Part shown: one piece after another, positions 55,117 to 64,000 of the stretch | Layout: every line of letters begins with the position of its first letter | Position numbering within the stretch: the stretch's first letter is position 1 | Source of the DNA: Phaeoceros laevis | Taxonomy: Eukaryota; Anthocerotophyta; Anthocerotopsida; Notothyladales | Direction: 5' to 3' | NCBI GenBank assembly: GCA_049999765.1 | Contig: JBNGIQ010009341.1 | Span: 143,541 to 207,540 of the forward strand | Length of the DNA stretch: 64,000 bases | Notes under the pieces: model-generated | Told to the model about the DNA's origin: nothing | Seen by the model: the letters and a program-made list of their open reading frames with translations, nothing else | The model's database searches: none | Translations under genes and position numbers: made by a program

Positions 55117-56715
55117 ATGTGCGCCTTGCTCCTTACTCACGCTCTGTTTGTTGGAGGTGTGGAGTTTTCATTCAAACAGGACTTTGCAACCTCCGATCTG
55201 TTGCTCCGCGACGGTAGCTACCAAGCCATACCGAGTGATGGGTCATTGATGATGCCTAATTCTACAGCATATGGCGGAGTGAGTAGTCGAGTGGTGTACA
55301 AGGACCGTATCCAGTTGTACAACACCAACAGCAGCAAGAGTTTTTCCTTTTCGACCAGCTTCACATTCACGAGGGCGGATTCTGGGGATGGGTTCGCGTT
55401 CCTCATAACCCCAACTCCCAAATCCGTTCCTCCCAGTGGTATGGCAGGCGGCTGGCTCGGGATCTATGACGCGGCCAATGGTTCGACCAATCCAGCTCTC
55501 AAGGTTGTTGCACTGGAGTTTGACCTAGTTCAGAACGGGTGGGACAGCAACGCCCACCATGTTGGCCTGGATGTCAGCTCCATCAAGTCCCTGAGTTTTT
55601 CGGACCCAATTATCTTTGGCTTCAATCTCTCTTACGACAAGCTTGTTGCCTGGATCGACTTCGACGCAAAAGCCAAGACTCTGACTCTGTGGATGGCCAA
55701 ATTCCCGGATGAAAAGGCTTCTGCTGTTCGAATCCTGCAGCAAAGTGGTTTCGACTTGTCGGCTTGTGTTGAGGAGAGCAGTTTTGTTGGGTTTTCGGCA
55801 GCCAATGGAGGGTCTGGTGGGTTCACAACTCTTCACCACTGGAACTTTTCCAGCTTCCTGGCGGATGACGTTGCAGCTACGAGACAACCACCAGATACAA
55901 GCAGTTTGCTAAGTCCTCCTCCAGGCAAGTGTGCCCATTGCTATGTGTTTACTGTTAGTTTTTGTGTTTGCATTTCTGGACACGTTTGTCATTTATTTGT
56001 GCACTTCATCAGGCCCCATACTTGCTGCCCCGGAATCCCCTCAAGCAGGTAACCTCTTGGTTTGACATAATTTGCACATGTGTTACCGTTTCTAGAATCG
56101 ACATAGAGATATGTATGCTCATCAAGAAAACCTTGCCTGCTTATCTAGCTGCTTGTGTATGGAATCTGTCACCCTCCCAGGCACTAGTTCGGTGTACTAG
56201 GGCATTTTGCCTCTCACCAAGACGAGGGATCAGAAAAACAACATCCTTGGGCTGTTGAAACTCGTCATCGTTGTGTGTAACGCCTCAGGGCAGTCAGCAA
56301 TCTTATTAGCACTCTCATAATCAGTGTGGAAGTGTTGGTTACGCTGGGCCAGAAATAGGCCAAGACCTGTAACATTCCTGCTGTTTGCTCGTTCAGGTCC
56401 AGGGAGCAACGCTGAAGGGAAGGAGACGAGCAAGACGGGTTTGGATCAATCTACCAGTGGGTGACTCTCACTATCTGACCTCATTTTCTTTTCTTTGTTG
56501 CCGGTGCAGCCATTGATGGATGGAGGAATTGATCTCTCTACTGTTCGTCTGCAGTTATCACCGCCATCGTTCTTCCCATTACCGTGGTAGTATTAGGTGC
56601 CTTCCTAACTTGGTGCCTAAGACAAAGAGGACAAGGCGGTGCACCTGCAGTTAACTGTACCCATCACGCACTGAATAGCTATAACAATGTCCACATTCAC
56701 CTGGTCAGGGCCTGA
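55117..56715 (+). CDS. L-type (legume-like) lectin with transmembrane segment, no kinase
   Basis: The frame is open from ATG 54724, but the ATG at 55117 starts a typical short signal peptide (MCALLLTHALFVGG) directly before the lectin domain, so I prefer it. Exons: 55117-55924, 56013-56048, 56397-56456 and 56555-56715 (TGA), 354 residues; the first intron uses a GC donor in the context AG|GCAAGT. Lectin motifs: VEFSFKQDF, SFSTSFTFTRADSGDGFAF, VALEFDLVQNGWDSNAHHVG, FNLSYDKLVAWIDFD and VGFSAANGG. After a Pro/Ser-rich linker the last exon encodes a membrane helix (IVLPITVVVLGAFLTW) followed by a basic stop-transfer CLRQR and only about 25 more residues. Plant L-type lectin receptor kinases have a kinase here; this one ends. 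It may be a membrane lectin or a truncated receptor. Confidence 0.78.
56160..56380. repeat. Dispersed repeat, copy 1 (in a lectin-gene intron)
   Basis: About 220 bases starting TGGAATCTGTCACCCTCCCA and ending CCTGTAACATTCCT are nearly identical to 59393-59612. It lies inside the second lectin intron. No terminal inverted repeats seen; function unknown. Confidence 0.9.
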
Positions 56716-57416
56716 ACGTCAACAGAGTCGTAAAAAATCCTTCCACTTGGTCACTGATAAGTTAGGCTGTTGGGACCTTGTCAGTGATCTGTTCAAAAGT
56801 AACGCAACAACCTCCTTTCAGGAAAGTTTAAGAGTCCTGGTGAGTGGGAGTGGGCCGTGTCTGGAAAAGAGTGGACACAAGCTGTGAAAGCATGGCTGGT
56901 TTCTACTCAATTGGAAGATCATGAGGATGTCTTGTTATGTCCTTCTCAACCGGAGAACCAAGACGAATTGTCCAGACTTCTACGCAAAGGCTGATAGTGC
57001 TGGCAAGCACAAGGGATTGACATATGTTCATCTCTTGAAAACCAAGGTCTAGACGGGCACAAGTTGAACAACTCACCGAAATAGTCCGAACCCCCTCGGA
57101 TTATTCCCGACCCGCAGAACTTACCTGCAGAACTTACCGGAATTTCTTGAGCTCGATCGCAAGCAGCGTGGAAGAGCTGGAGATTGTCATGGAATAGTTC
57201 GATGGCGGCATCAATTCTAACCGATCGGGCCCTGTTGTCAAACCAAGATTGAGCAGGCAGTTCAGGCACACCACCCTAACCTACAATTTGGACAAAGAAC
57301 TATGCACGGAATGAATAGGCCGTACTGCGTATATGCTGCTTGTGCCTCCTTCACCTCCACAATCGACAGCCCTGAGCTGATGAGGGCCTGCTGAGAAAGC
57401 TCGTGGTAGCCGAACC
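56716..57416. other. Gap between lectin and RuvX genes, with a second repeat segment
   Basis: No gene seen and no trace of a kinase domain for the lectin gene. The segment 56957-57049 (AACCAAGACGAATTGTCCAG ... CTCTTGAAAACCAAGGT) recurs at 59616-59712. Confidence 0.6.
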
Positions 57417-59285
57417 ATGCGGCTGATTACACTGAAGCAGTTGTCTCAGGTTCTTCGGCCTGGACAGCGTCTTCTAGGAATGGATGTGGGTGACCGGAAT
57501 ATAGGGCTAGCCATTTCCGATGTCACCAACCGGCTGGCATCGCCCCATAGGTATTGTATCCAAACCATTTGCTCGATGCTGACTTAAGCAGTTCCTTCTC
57601 GACAGAGCTTTTTTGAGCTTTTAGGATGCATGCCAATGGTGTGGGAGTTTGCTCTTCAGCAGCAGTGGCCTCGGGGTACTCGTTGCTGTTGCTAGTCGCC
57701 ATGTTCGCTACTGAAGAACGAATTCTCACAGCTGACTGCTGTAAATGTGCTTGGATGGTCGACAGAATTGGCATGAATGGATGAAGGAGGTAAAAGTACT
57801 ACTACTGTGTGTGCACTTCGCCACCCTGGGCCTCTTCAAAATTGCTGAGAAGAGGCCCTGTGCAGGTGCTACAGTACCGACTGCGCTTTGTTGCGTGGTA
57901 GACGTCCCTGTCGTCTCTCATGTGTAGGGTTGCAGTACATCTGGAACGTTTTCTTTTGGAACCGTGAGATGAGGTGCATGGACGGATACCGGAGTGTGCT
58001 TGTCTTGCAGCGACTTTCTAGCTAACCATGACAGAATGGGTTTGCATCTTGCATTCCTGGGCCATTCTGAATTTCCTGAACATTTGGGCCCTGTGCATCT
58101 TTCCAGTGTTGCATGTTGGGTGCCACCACCATCTTTTGGAGTCAAGAGTAGCAGGACAATATATTTGGGGTTGCTTTGGGTGTTTCTCTAGCCATTGTCA
58201 TGTGTCTGGTTACCAGGAGTGGGGTTGAGAGCTTTGTGACATTGGAGAATCTTCGTGAGTGATGGACAGACTCACCTTTTCTTGATGAGTTTTGCCGTTT
58301 CAGGGTGGCTTGATGCAGAAGCCCGAGCTCACCCTTTGGTTTTAGTACATTGCAGCTGCACCTGCAAAGTTCAAGCTCCCACAGCTTGTATAGCGGCTTT
58401 CTGCTCAAAGCTGATGCTCTTCTTCTTTATGAGTGTGGCTGGACAGATATTGACCTGGGATGTAGTGGTTGGCATGTGGCATCTTTGGTTGGCGGGTTTT
58501 CTTGCTGCACTGCGCTCTGGAAAATATCCTCATTGTTGTGCAATTTGTGTGATGGTGCAGTGTCCTTTATCGCAAGCAATCAGCTATTGCAGATAATGTT
58601 CAAAAACTAGAGACTCTGGTACTGTCCCTGGGCCTTGGAACCTTGACATTCCTGGGCGCAGAATGTAATTCAACAATGCTGACTCCCTCCTGTTTGTGAC
58701 AGGTTGACCAGCTTTTGGTCGTCGGATTTGTCATTGGGTACCCATTACAACTGTCTGGGCAGAATGGTGTCCAGGTGAAGGCAACGCTTCAATGGGTTCA
58801 TGTTGCTGGTTGATATTGCACTTTCATTAGAATTCTGACCCGTTGGTGATGGGCAATGAAGGTCAGGGTGTGAAAACCAAGGCCTTCATCAAGGAGTTGC
58901 AGCAGTGTAGAAGGTTTGACAACCTAAACTACATTATGTGGGATGAGCGTCTCACATCAGCGGTCAGTTGTTACACGACGCCTTATTCTGTAGTGTGTGC
59001 CTTCATTGCATTGGTGTGTTGTCCTCTACCGGTACATACCCACTCACCGGTTCTCTTAAGCAGACAGTGCAGAATGCAATAGGATCTTTGGATATTTCTG
59101 GGCGACAGCGCAAGAGCATCATGGACAAGTTTTCTGCCCTGAGCATTCTGCAGGTAATCAGTCTGCTCACTGTTTTGCTACAAAAACACTAGTTCCACAA
59201 AGTTGTGCTTGCTTTGGTGTCTTGCTCCTTCACTTCCTTTCCTGAATGCCATTAGGGGTGTCTCGACGGCTTGTCTCGACTATGA
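57417..59285 (+). CDS. RuvX/YqgF-type RNase H-fold nuclease (putative pre-16S rRNA nuclease family)
   Basis: Six exons with matching phases: 57417-57550 (ATG at 57417), 58561-58618, 58703-58774, 58867-58962, 59064-59153 and 59256-59285 (TGA). They give 159 residues, close to bacterial YqgF. The first conserved acidic motif is LLGMDVGDRNIGLAISDV, then VDQLLVVGFVIGYPLQLSG, GVKTKAFIKELQQC, the second acidic motif MWDERLTSA and the third, IMDKFSALSILQGCLD. These give the three acidic positions of the RNase H-like active site. Bacterial members process 16S rRNA ends or act on DNA junctions; in plants organelle-located members are expected, but no clear transit peptide precedes the domain here. The first intron is about 1 kb, much longer than the others, and contains a chance minus-strand frame (57774-57523). 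Confidence 0.88.
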
Positions 59286-59866
59286 GAACAAAACCATCAG
59301 AATGCTGTGGGTCTTGCGATGTCAGAAAGTTGCAGAGACAGGATGCGGATTGCAGGCTACATCGAATCTAAAATCCTGTACACCCTGATGGATGGAATCT
59401 GTCACCCTCCCAGGCACTAGTTAGGTGTACTAGGGCATTTTGCCTCTCACCAAGACAAGCAGGGATGAGCAAAACAACGTCCTTGGCTGTTGAAACTCGT
59501 CATCGTTGTGTGTAACGCCTCAGGGCAGTCAGCAGTCTTATTAGGACTCTCATAATCAGTGTGGAAGTGTTGGTTACGCTGGGCCAGCAATAGGCCAACA
59601 CCTGTAACATTCCTTCTTAACCAAGACGAATTGTCCAGACTTGTATGCACAGGCTGATAGTGCTGGCAAGCACAAGGGATTGACACATGTTCATCTCTTG
59701 AAAACCAAGGTCCCGTCGAGCTGCTTCTACACAGGTTCCCAACTTCCTATGCTAGAGCTCATTCGACAAATGACAAGCGATGCATTCAAAATTTATTATC
59801 ATGAATTTTATCAACTCTTATTACTCCACACAACTCTGGAGACGTTAAATTGTTGTTACTTGGTGT
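59286..59866. repeat. Dispersed repeat, copy 2, with both segments joined
   Basis: 59393-59612 repeats 56160-56380, and is followed directly by 59616-59712, which repeats 56957-57049. In the first locus these two parts are about 575 bases apart; here they are contiguous. Either this is the compact original and the first was split, or a deletion joined them. No gene is supported. Confidence 0.85.
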
Positions 59867-60943
59867 TCACCATCTGGAACCGTCAGAAGAGCTCATGTCG
59901 TTCGCCAAACGCTCGAAGCGGTCGCTGAGGTCCCCAACCCCCGTGGTACTCACCTGGTACGAGCCCCTGGCCGGGGCCGGCCGAAACCCGGCCCACGCAG
60001 GCCTCCAGCGCCCGCGCCCTCCCCCGCCGGGGCCGGTCCCCTGGGTCGGGGTGACTTCCCCGCCATGGCTGGCAGCCGGTTCCGGCCTCCCGGCGCCTTG
60101 GCCAGCCGTGCCGTCACCGGCTGCCGCCATGTCCCTGAGCAGCTGCTGGTCGTGGTCGTCGTAGCTGGAGCCGAAGTGGATGGTGTTCACCAGCAGCCGG
60201 GAGTCGTCCTCCCTCATCTGCCGCACGATCTCCACCGGGTCCGTGCCGAAGCCGTTGTTCCCGCCGTCGCTGAGGAACATGACGACGGGGTGCTTCTCCT
60301 GCGCGCCCTCCACGCGCGACACCCGCTGCATCACCGCCCGGGCCTCCAGCAGACCCGCCGAGTAGGACGTGCCCCCGCCGGGGCCGTAGTCCAGCAGGCT
60401 GTCCACCACCCGCTCCGAGATGGGCTTCCCTTCCACGGCCACGATGGCGTCGTCGTCGAACAGCACCACCGACACCACGTCGGCCTGCCTCGCCTTCATC
60501 CTGGTCTGCACGAACCGGAGGATGGCCTCGTACACGCAGCCCAGCCGGTTCTTGTGGTTCCGGCTGACGGAGAACTTGGCGCTCCTGGGCCTCACGTCCG
60601 AGATTCCCATCGACCCCGACCTGTCGATCACGAACACGATGTGGGTAGCCACGTTCTCGACCACGGCGACCGTGTCGGTGTCGGAGCCGAACAAAGCAGC
60701 CGGAGTCGCAGGCGTCGCGACGGGAACAGTCGACGGATCTGCGAGCGCCGGATCGCATGTAGAATCGTGGACGGCGTCGGAGCCCATTGCGGAGCTGTCG
60801 ACCAAGAGCTCGGGAGGCGCTTGGCCGTCGGACGACATGGCTGATGCGGCAGACTGATCCTGAGTGCTACCGCTTGTTGTCCTCCAGTTCCACATTTCGA
60901 GTTGAGCAGTCTGTGGGGGCTGCAGCGCTCGCTCGATGAAGTC
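59867..60943 (-). CDS. vWA-domain protein D, with GC-rich in-frame insertion
   Basis: The exon is open from an AG acceptor-like site (TTTCACAG|GAC, exon from 60943) to the TGA at 59867-59869; the first ATG is at 60895 (342 residues). An Ala/Ser/Pro-rich lead of about 85 residues is followed by a vWA domain homologous to copies A and B: FVIDRSGSMGISDV, NRLGCVYEAILRFVQTR, DVVSVVLFDDDAIVAVEGKP, GGGTSYSAGLLEAR and VMFLSDGGNNGFGTDPVEI, so the MIDAS is complete. At the place where A and B read GNGTYQVS, D reads GDGT, then 49 Gly/Pro/Arg-rich residues (59960-60106), then YQVST. The exon is much GC-richer than A or B. The acceptor at its start suggests further exons upstream, so D may be the end of a larger gene (see E). 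Confidence 0.75.
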   Translation of the reverse strand, partial: DFIERALQPPQTAQLEMWNWRTTSGSTQDQSAASAMSSDGQAPPELLVDSSAMGSDAVHDSTCDPALADPSTVPVATPATPAALFGSDTDTVAVVENVATHIVFVIDRSGSMGISDVRPRSAKFSVSRNHKNRLGCVYEAILRFVQTRMKARQADVVSVVLFDDDAIVAVEGKPISERVVDSLLDYGPGGGTSYSAGLLEARAVMQRVSRVEGAQEKHPVVMFLSDGGNNGFGTDPVEIVRQMREDDSRLLVNTIHFGSSYDDHDQQLLRDMAAAGDGTAGQGAGRPEPAASHGGEVTPTQGTGPGGGGRGRWRPAWAGFRPAPARGSYQVSTTGVGDLSDRFERLANDMSSSDGSRW

Positions 60944-60966
60944 CTGTGAAATTATTGTGCCGGTGC

Positions 60967-60985
60967 GATCGATCGATCGATCGAT
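60967..60985. repeat. Short (GATC)n tetranucleotide run
   Basis: Four to five GATC units just upstream of the vWA exon of gene D. Self-complementary and therefore able to form a hairpin. Confidence 0.9.
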
Positions 60986-61807
60986 GAATTGAGCATGGAA
61001 ATTTTATGGGGTGTGAGCGCTGGCGTCTGCATATAAACGCTTGCTATGGACATGTCCATCTCCCGCACCAGTTGGGCAGAATTTGAAGAGGAAGCACGAA
61101 GCGGCGAGCGACGGGAAATCAAACGGCGACCGGCAAAATCACGGACGTCCTGAAAAACTTGGTTGCTTGGGTTCCGCCTCTTCCAGTCCATAACATTTGG
61201 CTGCTTCCTGCCGCTTGGAAATTCGTCGATTGGTTTCGAAAGGGTTTGGCAGGTCGGCGTGAACCGCGCCCGCTTTTGTTGGTAGTAGTAGTAATGGATA
61301 GAACTCACACTTGGTCGACTCCACGAGGGAATCAGGTGTTCTGCCTTTTTGGTTGGGTCATCGTTGTTTTTAGCGAGTCACGATAAGAAGACGAGCGCCG
61401 TATAAGGTTACCTCCGAAGACTTGAGTCCTCGCTTGAGGCGCGCGCCCGCTCTGAGGCTGGCCACACGAATCGAATGTACGGCCAGTCAAGCACCCGACC
61501 TATCCTATACGATTGCCCGGCGACGGGTGACGCCACCATGGTGGACTGCTGTGCACAAGAAGGGCAGAAAGGAAGGACAGGGAACAGAGCTCCTCACAGC
61601 TGCAGCGGTCCCAGCTCGCCGCACATCGATCAGCCGTAGCCGCGTCGATCGGAGCGTGAGGTAACCGCGATATTCTGTGCACGCGCATTTTGATGAGGTA
61701 GGCAGGTAGCGAGCGCTAGCCATAGCTCAATTGCGCATGTGGTACCGACAGGTCTGTATGTGCAGGCCTGACGAGATAATTGAGTCCTGAGCTCGCGATC
61801 GTGCGTC
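60986..61807. other. Region between vWA gene D and the Gnk2-type gene
   Basis: No gene confirmed. On the minus strand a TATA-like TTTATATG near 61030-61040 could belong to gene D. Frames of 60-118 codons exist but show no recognisable motif. Confidence 0.45.
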
Positions 61808-62251
61808 ATGGCCATGGGAGGGAGCAGCATATGTAAGTTTGTGGTTGTGACGATGACGCTTGCGCTGATAAGTGCAAGACTATGGCGCGTGGTGGACGCG
61901 CAGGACACGACGGTGCTGAAGAACACCCTTGTCTGCAACGGCGCAGTCGTGTCAAACGTCTTCCAACAGTACGCCATCATTCAAGCCCTTGGTGACGTTG
62001 TGACCAAGACCTCTGATCCTGGCTACTATCGCAAGACATCCAAGGTGGAAAACGGGGAGAGGGCGTGGGCCATCGGAGCCTGCTTCGGGAAACTCTCCAA
62101 GAAGCAATGCAACAATTGCATGGCGGATGCCGGCGCCCTGCTCCGCAAAACCTGCGTCTTGAACCGCCCCGTGAACAGCTACGCCCGGGGTGCGCGCGTC
62201 AAATTGCAGGACTGCAGGGTCCGTTGGGAACTCTACGACTTCGCCTGGTAG
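61808..62251 (+). CDS. Secreted single-domain Gnk2/DUF26 (ginkbilobin-like) protein
   Basis: 147 residues from ATG at 61808. A hydrophobic signal peptide (FVVVTMTLALISARLW) ends near VVDAQD, then one Gnk2/DUF26 domain follows. The defining C-X8-C-X2-C motif is ACFGKLSKKQCNNCMADA; further Cys (VCNG, KTCVLN, QDCRV) complete the usual disulfides. The end WELYDFAW is aromatic as in other family members. Single-domain secreted forms such as ginkbilobin-2 bind mannose and are antifungal; double-domain forms are found in cysteine-rich receptor kinases and plasmodesmal proteins. It is single-exon and antisense to the flanking vWA-family genes D and E. Confidence 0.88.
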   Translation: MAMGGSSICKFVVVTMTLALISARLWRVVDAQDTTVLKNTLVCNGAVVSNVFQQYAIIQALGDVVTKTSDPGYYRKTSKVENGERAWAIGACFGKLSKKQCNNCMADAGALLRKTCVLNRPVNSYARGARVKLQDCRVRWELYDFAW

Positions 62252-62781
62252 ACTCTACTCCAACAGCGCTAGCTGCTGCGTCATGAGTTTCAAGAGCTGG
62301 AAACTTGTTACAAGTGGTAGGTAGTACCTCAGCAGGCCTCGGCTGCACCTGGTTTACTCAAGGCGGACCCCGGATTGAGCAATGTCAGTGGAGTTGATGG
62401 TGAACCTGCTAAAGTTGTGGGAGCCTACGATCGATGCAGCATTGGTCGTAGCTAGAGAGCTCCACGGGTAGGATGCAGTACTAGTACAAGGGTTTCATAT
62501 ATATACTTGTGTGTAGAGACCTGTGTGAATCTTAGCCTGAAAACTGTTTTGAGCAGCAGGCATCTCGCTGAACACAGAGTTGTCCAGAGTTGACGACAAG
62601 TCTTGTAAAGCAACTGCTGGCAGGCTTTCGAATTGAATTTCTATGTGTGTCGACACTGTCCAGAATGAGATAATTAACGTCAGCACAGCTTGGCATAAAT
62701 TTCTCTAGCTATAGACCACGGAGTAGAAAGCAGCACCTGACAGAATTGTAACGTGTCACAACAGCGCTAGGTGGCTACCAG
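62252..62781. other. Gap after the Gnk2-type gene
   Basis: 3' flank of the Gnk2-type gene. No further gene or RNA recognised. Confidence 0.5.
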
Positions 62782-63192
62782 CTAAATCCTTATGCGACGC
62801 TTGTCGCCCGTGGACCCAGAGCGAGCTCCATGCGTGGAGAAGACGTCGTCAATCCACGATATGTCGACACTGTCGCTGACAAGACTTCCTGCTGACTTTG
62901 CCTCCTTCAACTTGGTTATGTTGTAAGCAGCAGGTACTGGTAGCGCCGCGCTTGACTCGGACGACGACAAGGTGGCGTCGCATCCGTACTGTGCGTTGAA
63001 GATGCCCTTTTGGGTTACGGAGCTGCGCACGCCGTACAAGCGACCTTCCAAGCCTTGAGAGTCTGAGGAGGTAAGGCTAGACAGTCCCCGCCGTCGGTTA
63101 GAATATGGTGACGGGTCAATGCCATCAAATCGAAGAAGGGGTGGAAGCGTTTGAATGGTGTGCAAACGTAGGCGTGTACTTATAATTGTCAT
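62782..63192 (-). other. Open frame next to gene E, possible alternative end
   Basis: A 136-codon frame from ATG 63192, overlapping the end of gene E in another frame. Its second half (SSESSAALPVPAAYNITKLK, SVDISWIDDVFSTHGARSG) has a protein-like composition but resembles nothing I know. It could be the last exon of gene E after an unrecognised splice, taking the place of the vWA domain, or it may not be coding. Confidence 0.3.
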
Positions 63193-64000
63193 GGCCGTGA
63201 TCACGAGCTGCAGCTGGTAGCTGCTGATGTTCCTGGGACAGACAGAGGTGACTGCACAACCCCAATTCAGCTTTATCTTCTTCTTGGCATGGATCCTTGA
63301 AGTTCATGAGCTCCCAGTATGCTTGGTGCGTGAATTCGTCTTTGGCGACATCCAAATCTGGACCATACTGCTTTGTCTCATGCCTGGCCATGCTTTCGCC
63401 ATACCACTCCTCTGCACATTTACCGAAGGGCTCATTTCGTGGGCACCTTCGAAGGTGAACATGTCCCCTTCCCCGTGCTTTGCAGTGCATTTGACACATC
63501 TCTGCCATGCCAGATTCACGCCACGCATATTTTCTGTCCAGAATATCGATGTCTGGGGACTCTGCTGCAAAATGGAGATTCCGCATGTTACCATGAGCGG
63601 TGTCATGCAACCCAGCATGCCCGTTTGGGTAATGACAGAAATACCCACAATTGGGGCATCGAACATCACAGAAGTGGACGACATCTGGGTTGGATGTGTG
63701 ACAGTGTGGCCCTGTGCGTCCTTCCTCCCAAGGAGGGATGGGAATGCAGCAAGCTTTCTTCAGCCCATTCTGCTCTGACATGTGCTCAAACTCGAAAGAA
63801 GACCTTTGGCCGCAAAATGTCTGTTTCTTCACCAGCACCGTCACAATCTCACACATTCCTTTCTCCTCGCATAGATCCTGGCAGGTGTGCTCGTTCCCAC
63901 AAAGATGGTCAGCACTTGTCATCTGATGAAAAGGGTCATATGATCCACACTTGCGCTTACATCCTGCCATCTTGCAGTTCAAAGGACACATACGTTCATG
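63125..64000 (-). CDS. Family member E, Cys/His-repeat region, continues beyond the window
   Basis: The frame is open from the right window edge down to the TGA at 63125-63127. It begins inside the Cys/His region (HERMCPLNCKMAGCKRKCG) and continues with ADHLCGNEHTCQDLC, the CCIPIPPWEEG block, FCDVRCPNCGYFCHYPNGH, GLHDTAHGNMRNLHFAAES, KYAWRESGMAEMCQMHCKAR and FKDPCQEEDKAELGLCSHLC. All are alignable with copies A and B without a lesion, but more diverged than A and B are from each other. In A and B this part is followed by about 60 residues and then the vWA domain. Here the frame ends with an unrelated tail, and a vWA exon (gene D) lies 2.2 kb further on. A splice to that exon, or truncation, is possible. 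The N-terminal domains are outside the window. Confidence 0.75.
   Translation of the reverse strand, partial: HERMCPLNCKMAGCKRKCGSYDPFHQMTSADHLCGNEHTCQDLCEEKGMCEIVTVLVKKQTFCGQRSSFEFEHMSEQNGLKKACCIPIPPWEEGRTGPHCHTSNPDVVHFCDVRCPNCGYFCHYPNGHAGLHDTAHGNMRNLHFAAESPDIDILDRKYAWRESGMAEMCQMHCKARGRGHVHLRRCPRNEPFGKCAEEWYGESMARHETKQYGPDLDVAKDEFTHQAYWELMNFKDPCQEEDKAELGLCSHLCLSQEHQQLPAAARDHGHDNYKYTPTFAHHSNASTPSSI

Noticed and set aside
57523-57774. 83-codon minus-strand ATG frame
   Set aside because: Overlaps exon 1 and the long first intron of the RuvX/YqgF gene on the other strand; no family similarity seen.
59960-60106. GC-rich segment as an intron of gene D
   Set aside because: No GT-AG borders at the expected positions restore GDGT-YQVS in phase; recorded as an insertion instead.
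60952-61308. 118-codon minus-strand frame upstream of gene D
   Set aside because: Could be a first exon, but runs through the GATC repeat, has no motif and no donor that fits the D acceptor.
61630-61980. Minus-strand frame over the Gnk2-type gene
   Set aside because: Shadow of the Gnk2-type gene, whose signal peptide and C-X8-C-X2-C motif are clear.

Overview
The window looks like nuclear DNA of an early-diverging land plant, most likely a lycophyte of the Selaginella type. This is an inference from three things. The genes are plant orthologues (augmin AUG4, plastid solanesyl-diphosphate synthase, PLATZ, L-type lectin, Gnk2/DUF26, PLS-class PPR proteins). The introns are very short with canonical GT-AG borders. 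Gene density is high and divergent paralogues lie side by side. All introns, frameshifts and similarities below were read by eye; no alignment or database search was run.

Left part (1-14.4 kb): conserved housekeeping genes. In order: the 3' end of a mitochondrial adrenodoxin-type ferredoxin, a plastid-type DUF4336 protein, LINE remnants, an NFU-type iron-sulfur scaffold, a monoacylglycerol-lipase-like hydrolase, AUG4, a NUP50/RanBP1-domain nucleoporin, VPS29 and frataxin. Three of these (ferredoxin, NFU, frataxin) belong to mitochondrial iron-sulfur cluster assembly, an unusual concentration for a eukaryotic locus.

Middle and right part (14.6-64 kb): dominated by a little-characterised family of very large proteins, all on the minus strand. 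The layout is a long N-terminal region, a propeller-like stretch, a GB1/RHD3 (guanylate-binding-protein-like) P-loop GTPase, a long Cys/His repeat region and a C-terminal von Willebrand A (vWA) domain with an intact MIDAS motif. I see five members or pieces: C (14.7-17.1 kb, strongly decayed), A (18.6-25.7 kb), B (43.0-50.3 kb), D (59.9-60.9 kb, vWA part only) and E (63.1 kb to the window edge, Cys/His part). A and B carry different frameshifts and stops. In A all recognisable domains (about 1,300 codons) remain open. A and B sit in two copies of a duplicated segment of about 9 kb that also carries the 3' end of the SPS gene. The intact SPS gene is at 51.8-53.6 kb, and a third SPS fragment is at 39.2 kb.

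Between A and B lie a GDSL-lipase fragment spliced in frame to a FAS1-domain exon, two head-to-head paralogous PPR genes, a broken HAD/FCP1-like phosphatase running in frame into a very long PPR gene, a frameshifted PLATZ gene and two MITE-like elements with perfect 17- and 15-bp terminal inverted repeats. To the right of SPS are a lectin-transmembrane gene without a kinase, a RuvX/YqgF nuclease, vWA gene D and a secreted Gnk2-type protein. The array of GTPase-Cys/His-vWA genes next to lectin and Gnk2 genes suggests, but does not prove, a defence-type locus.
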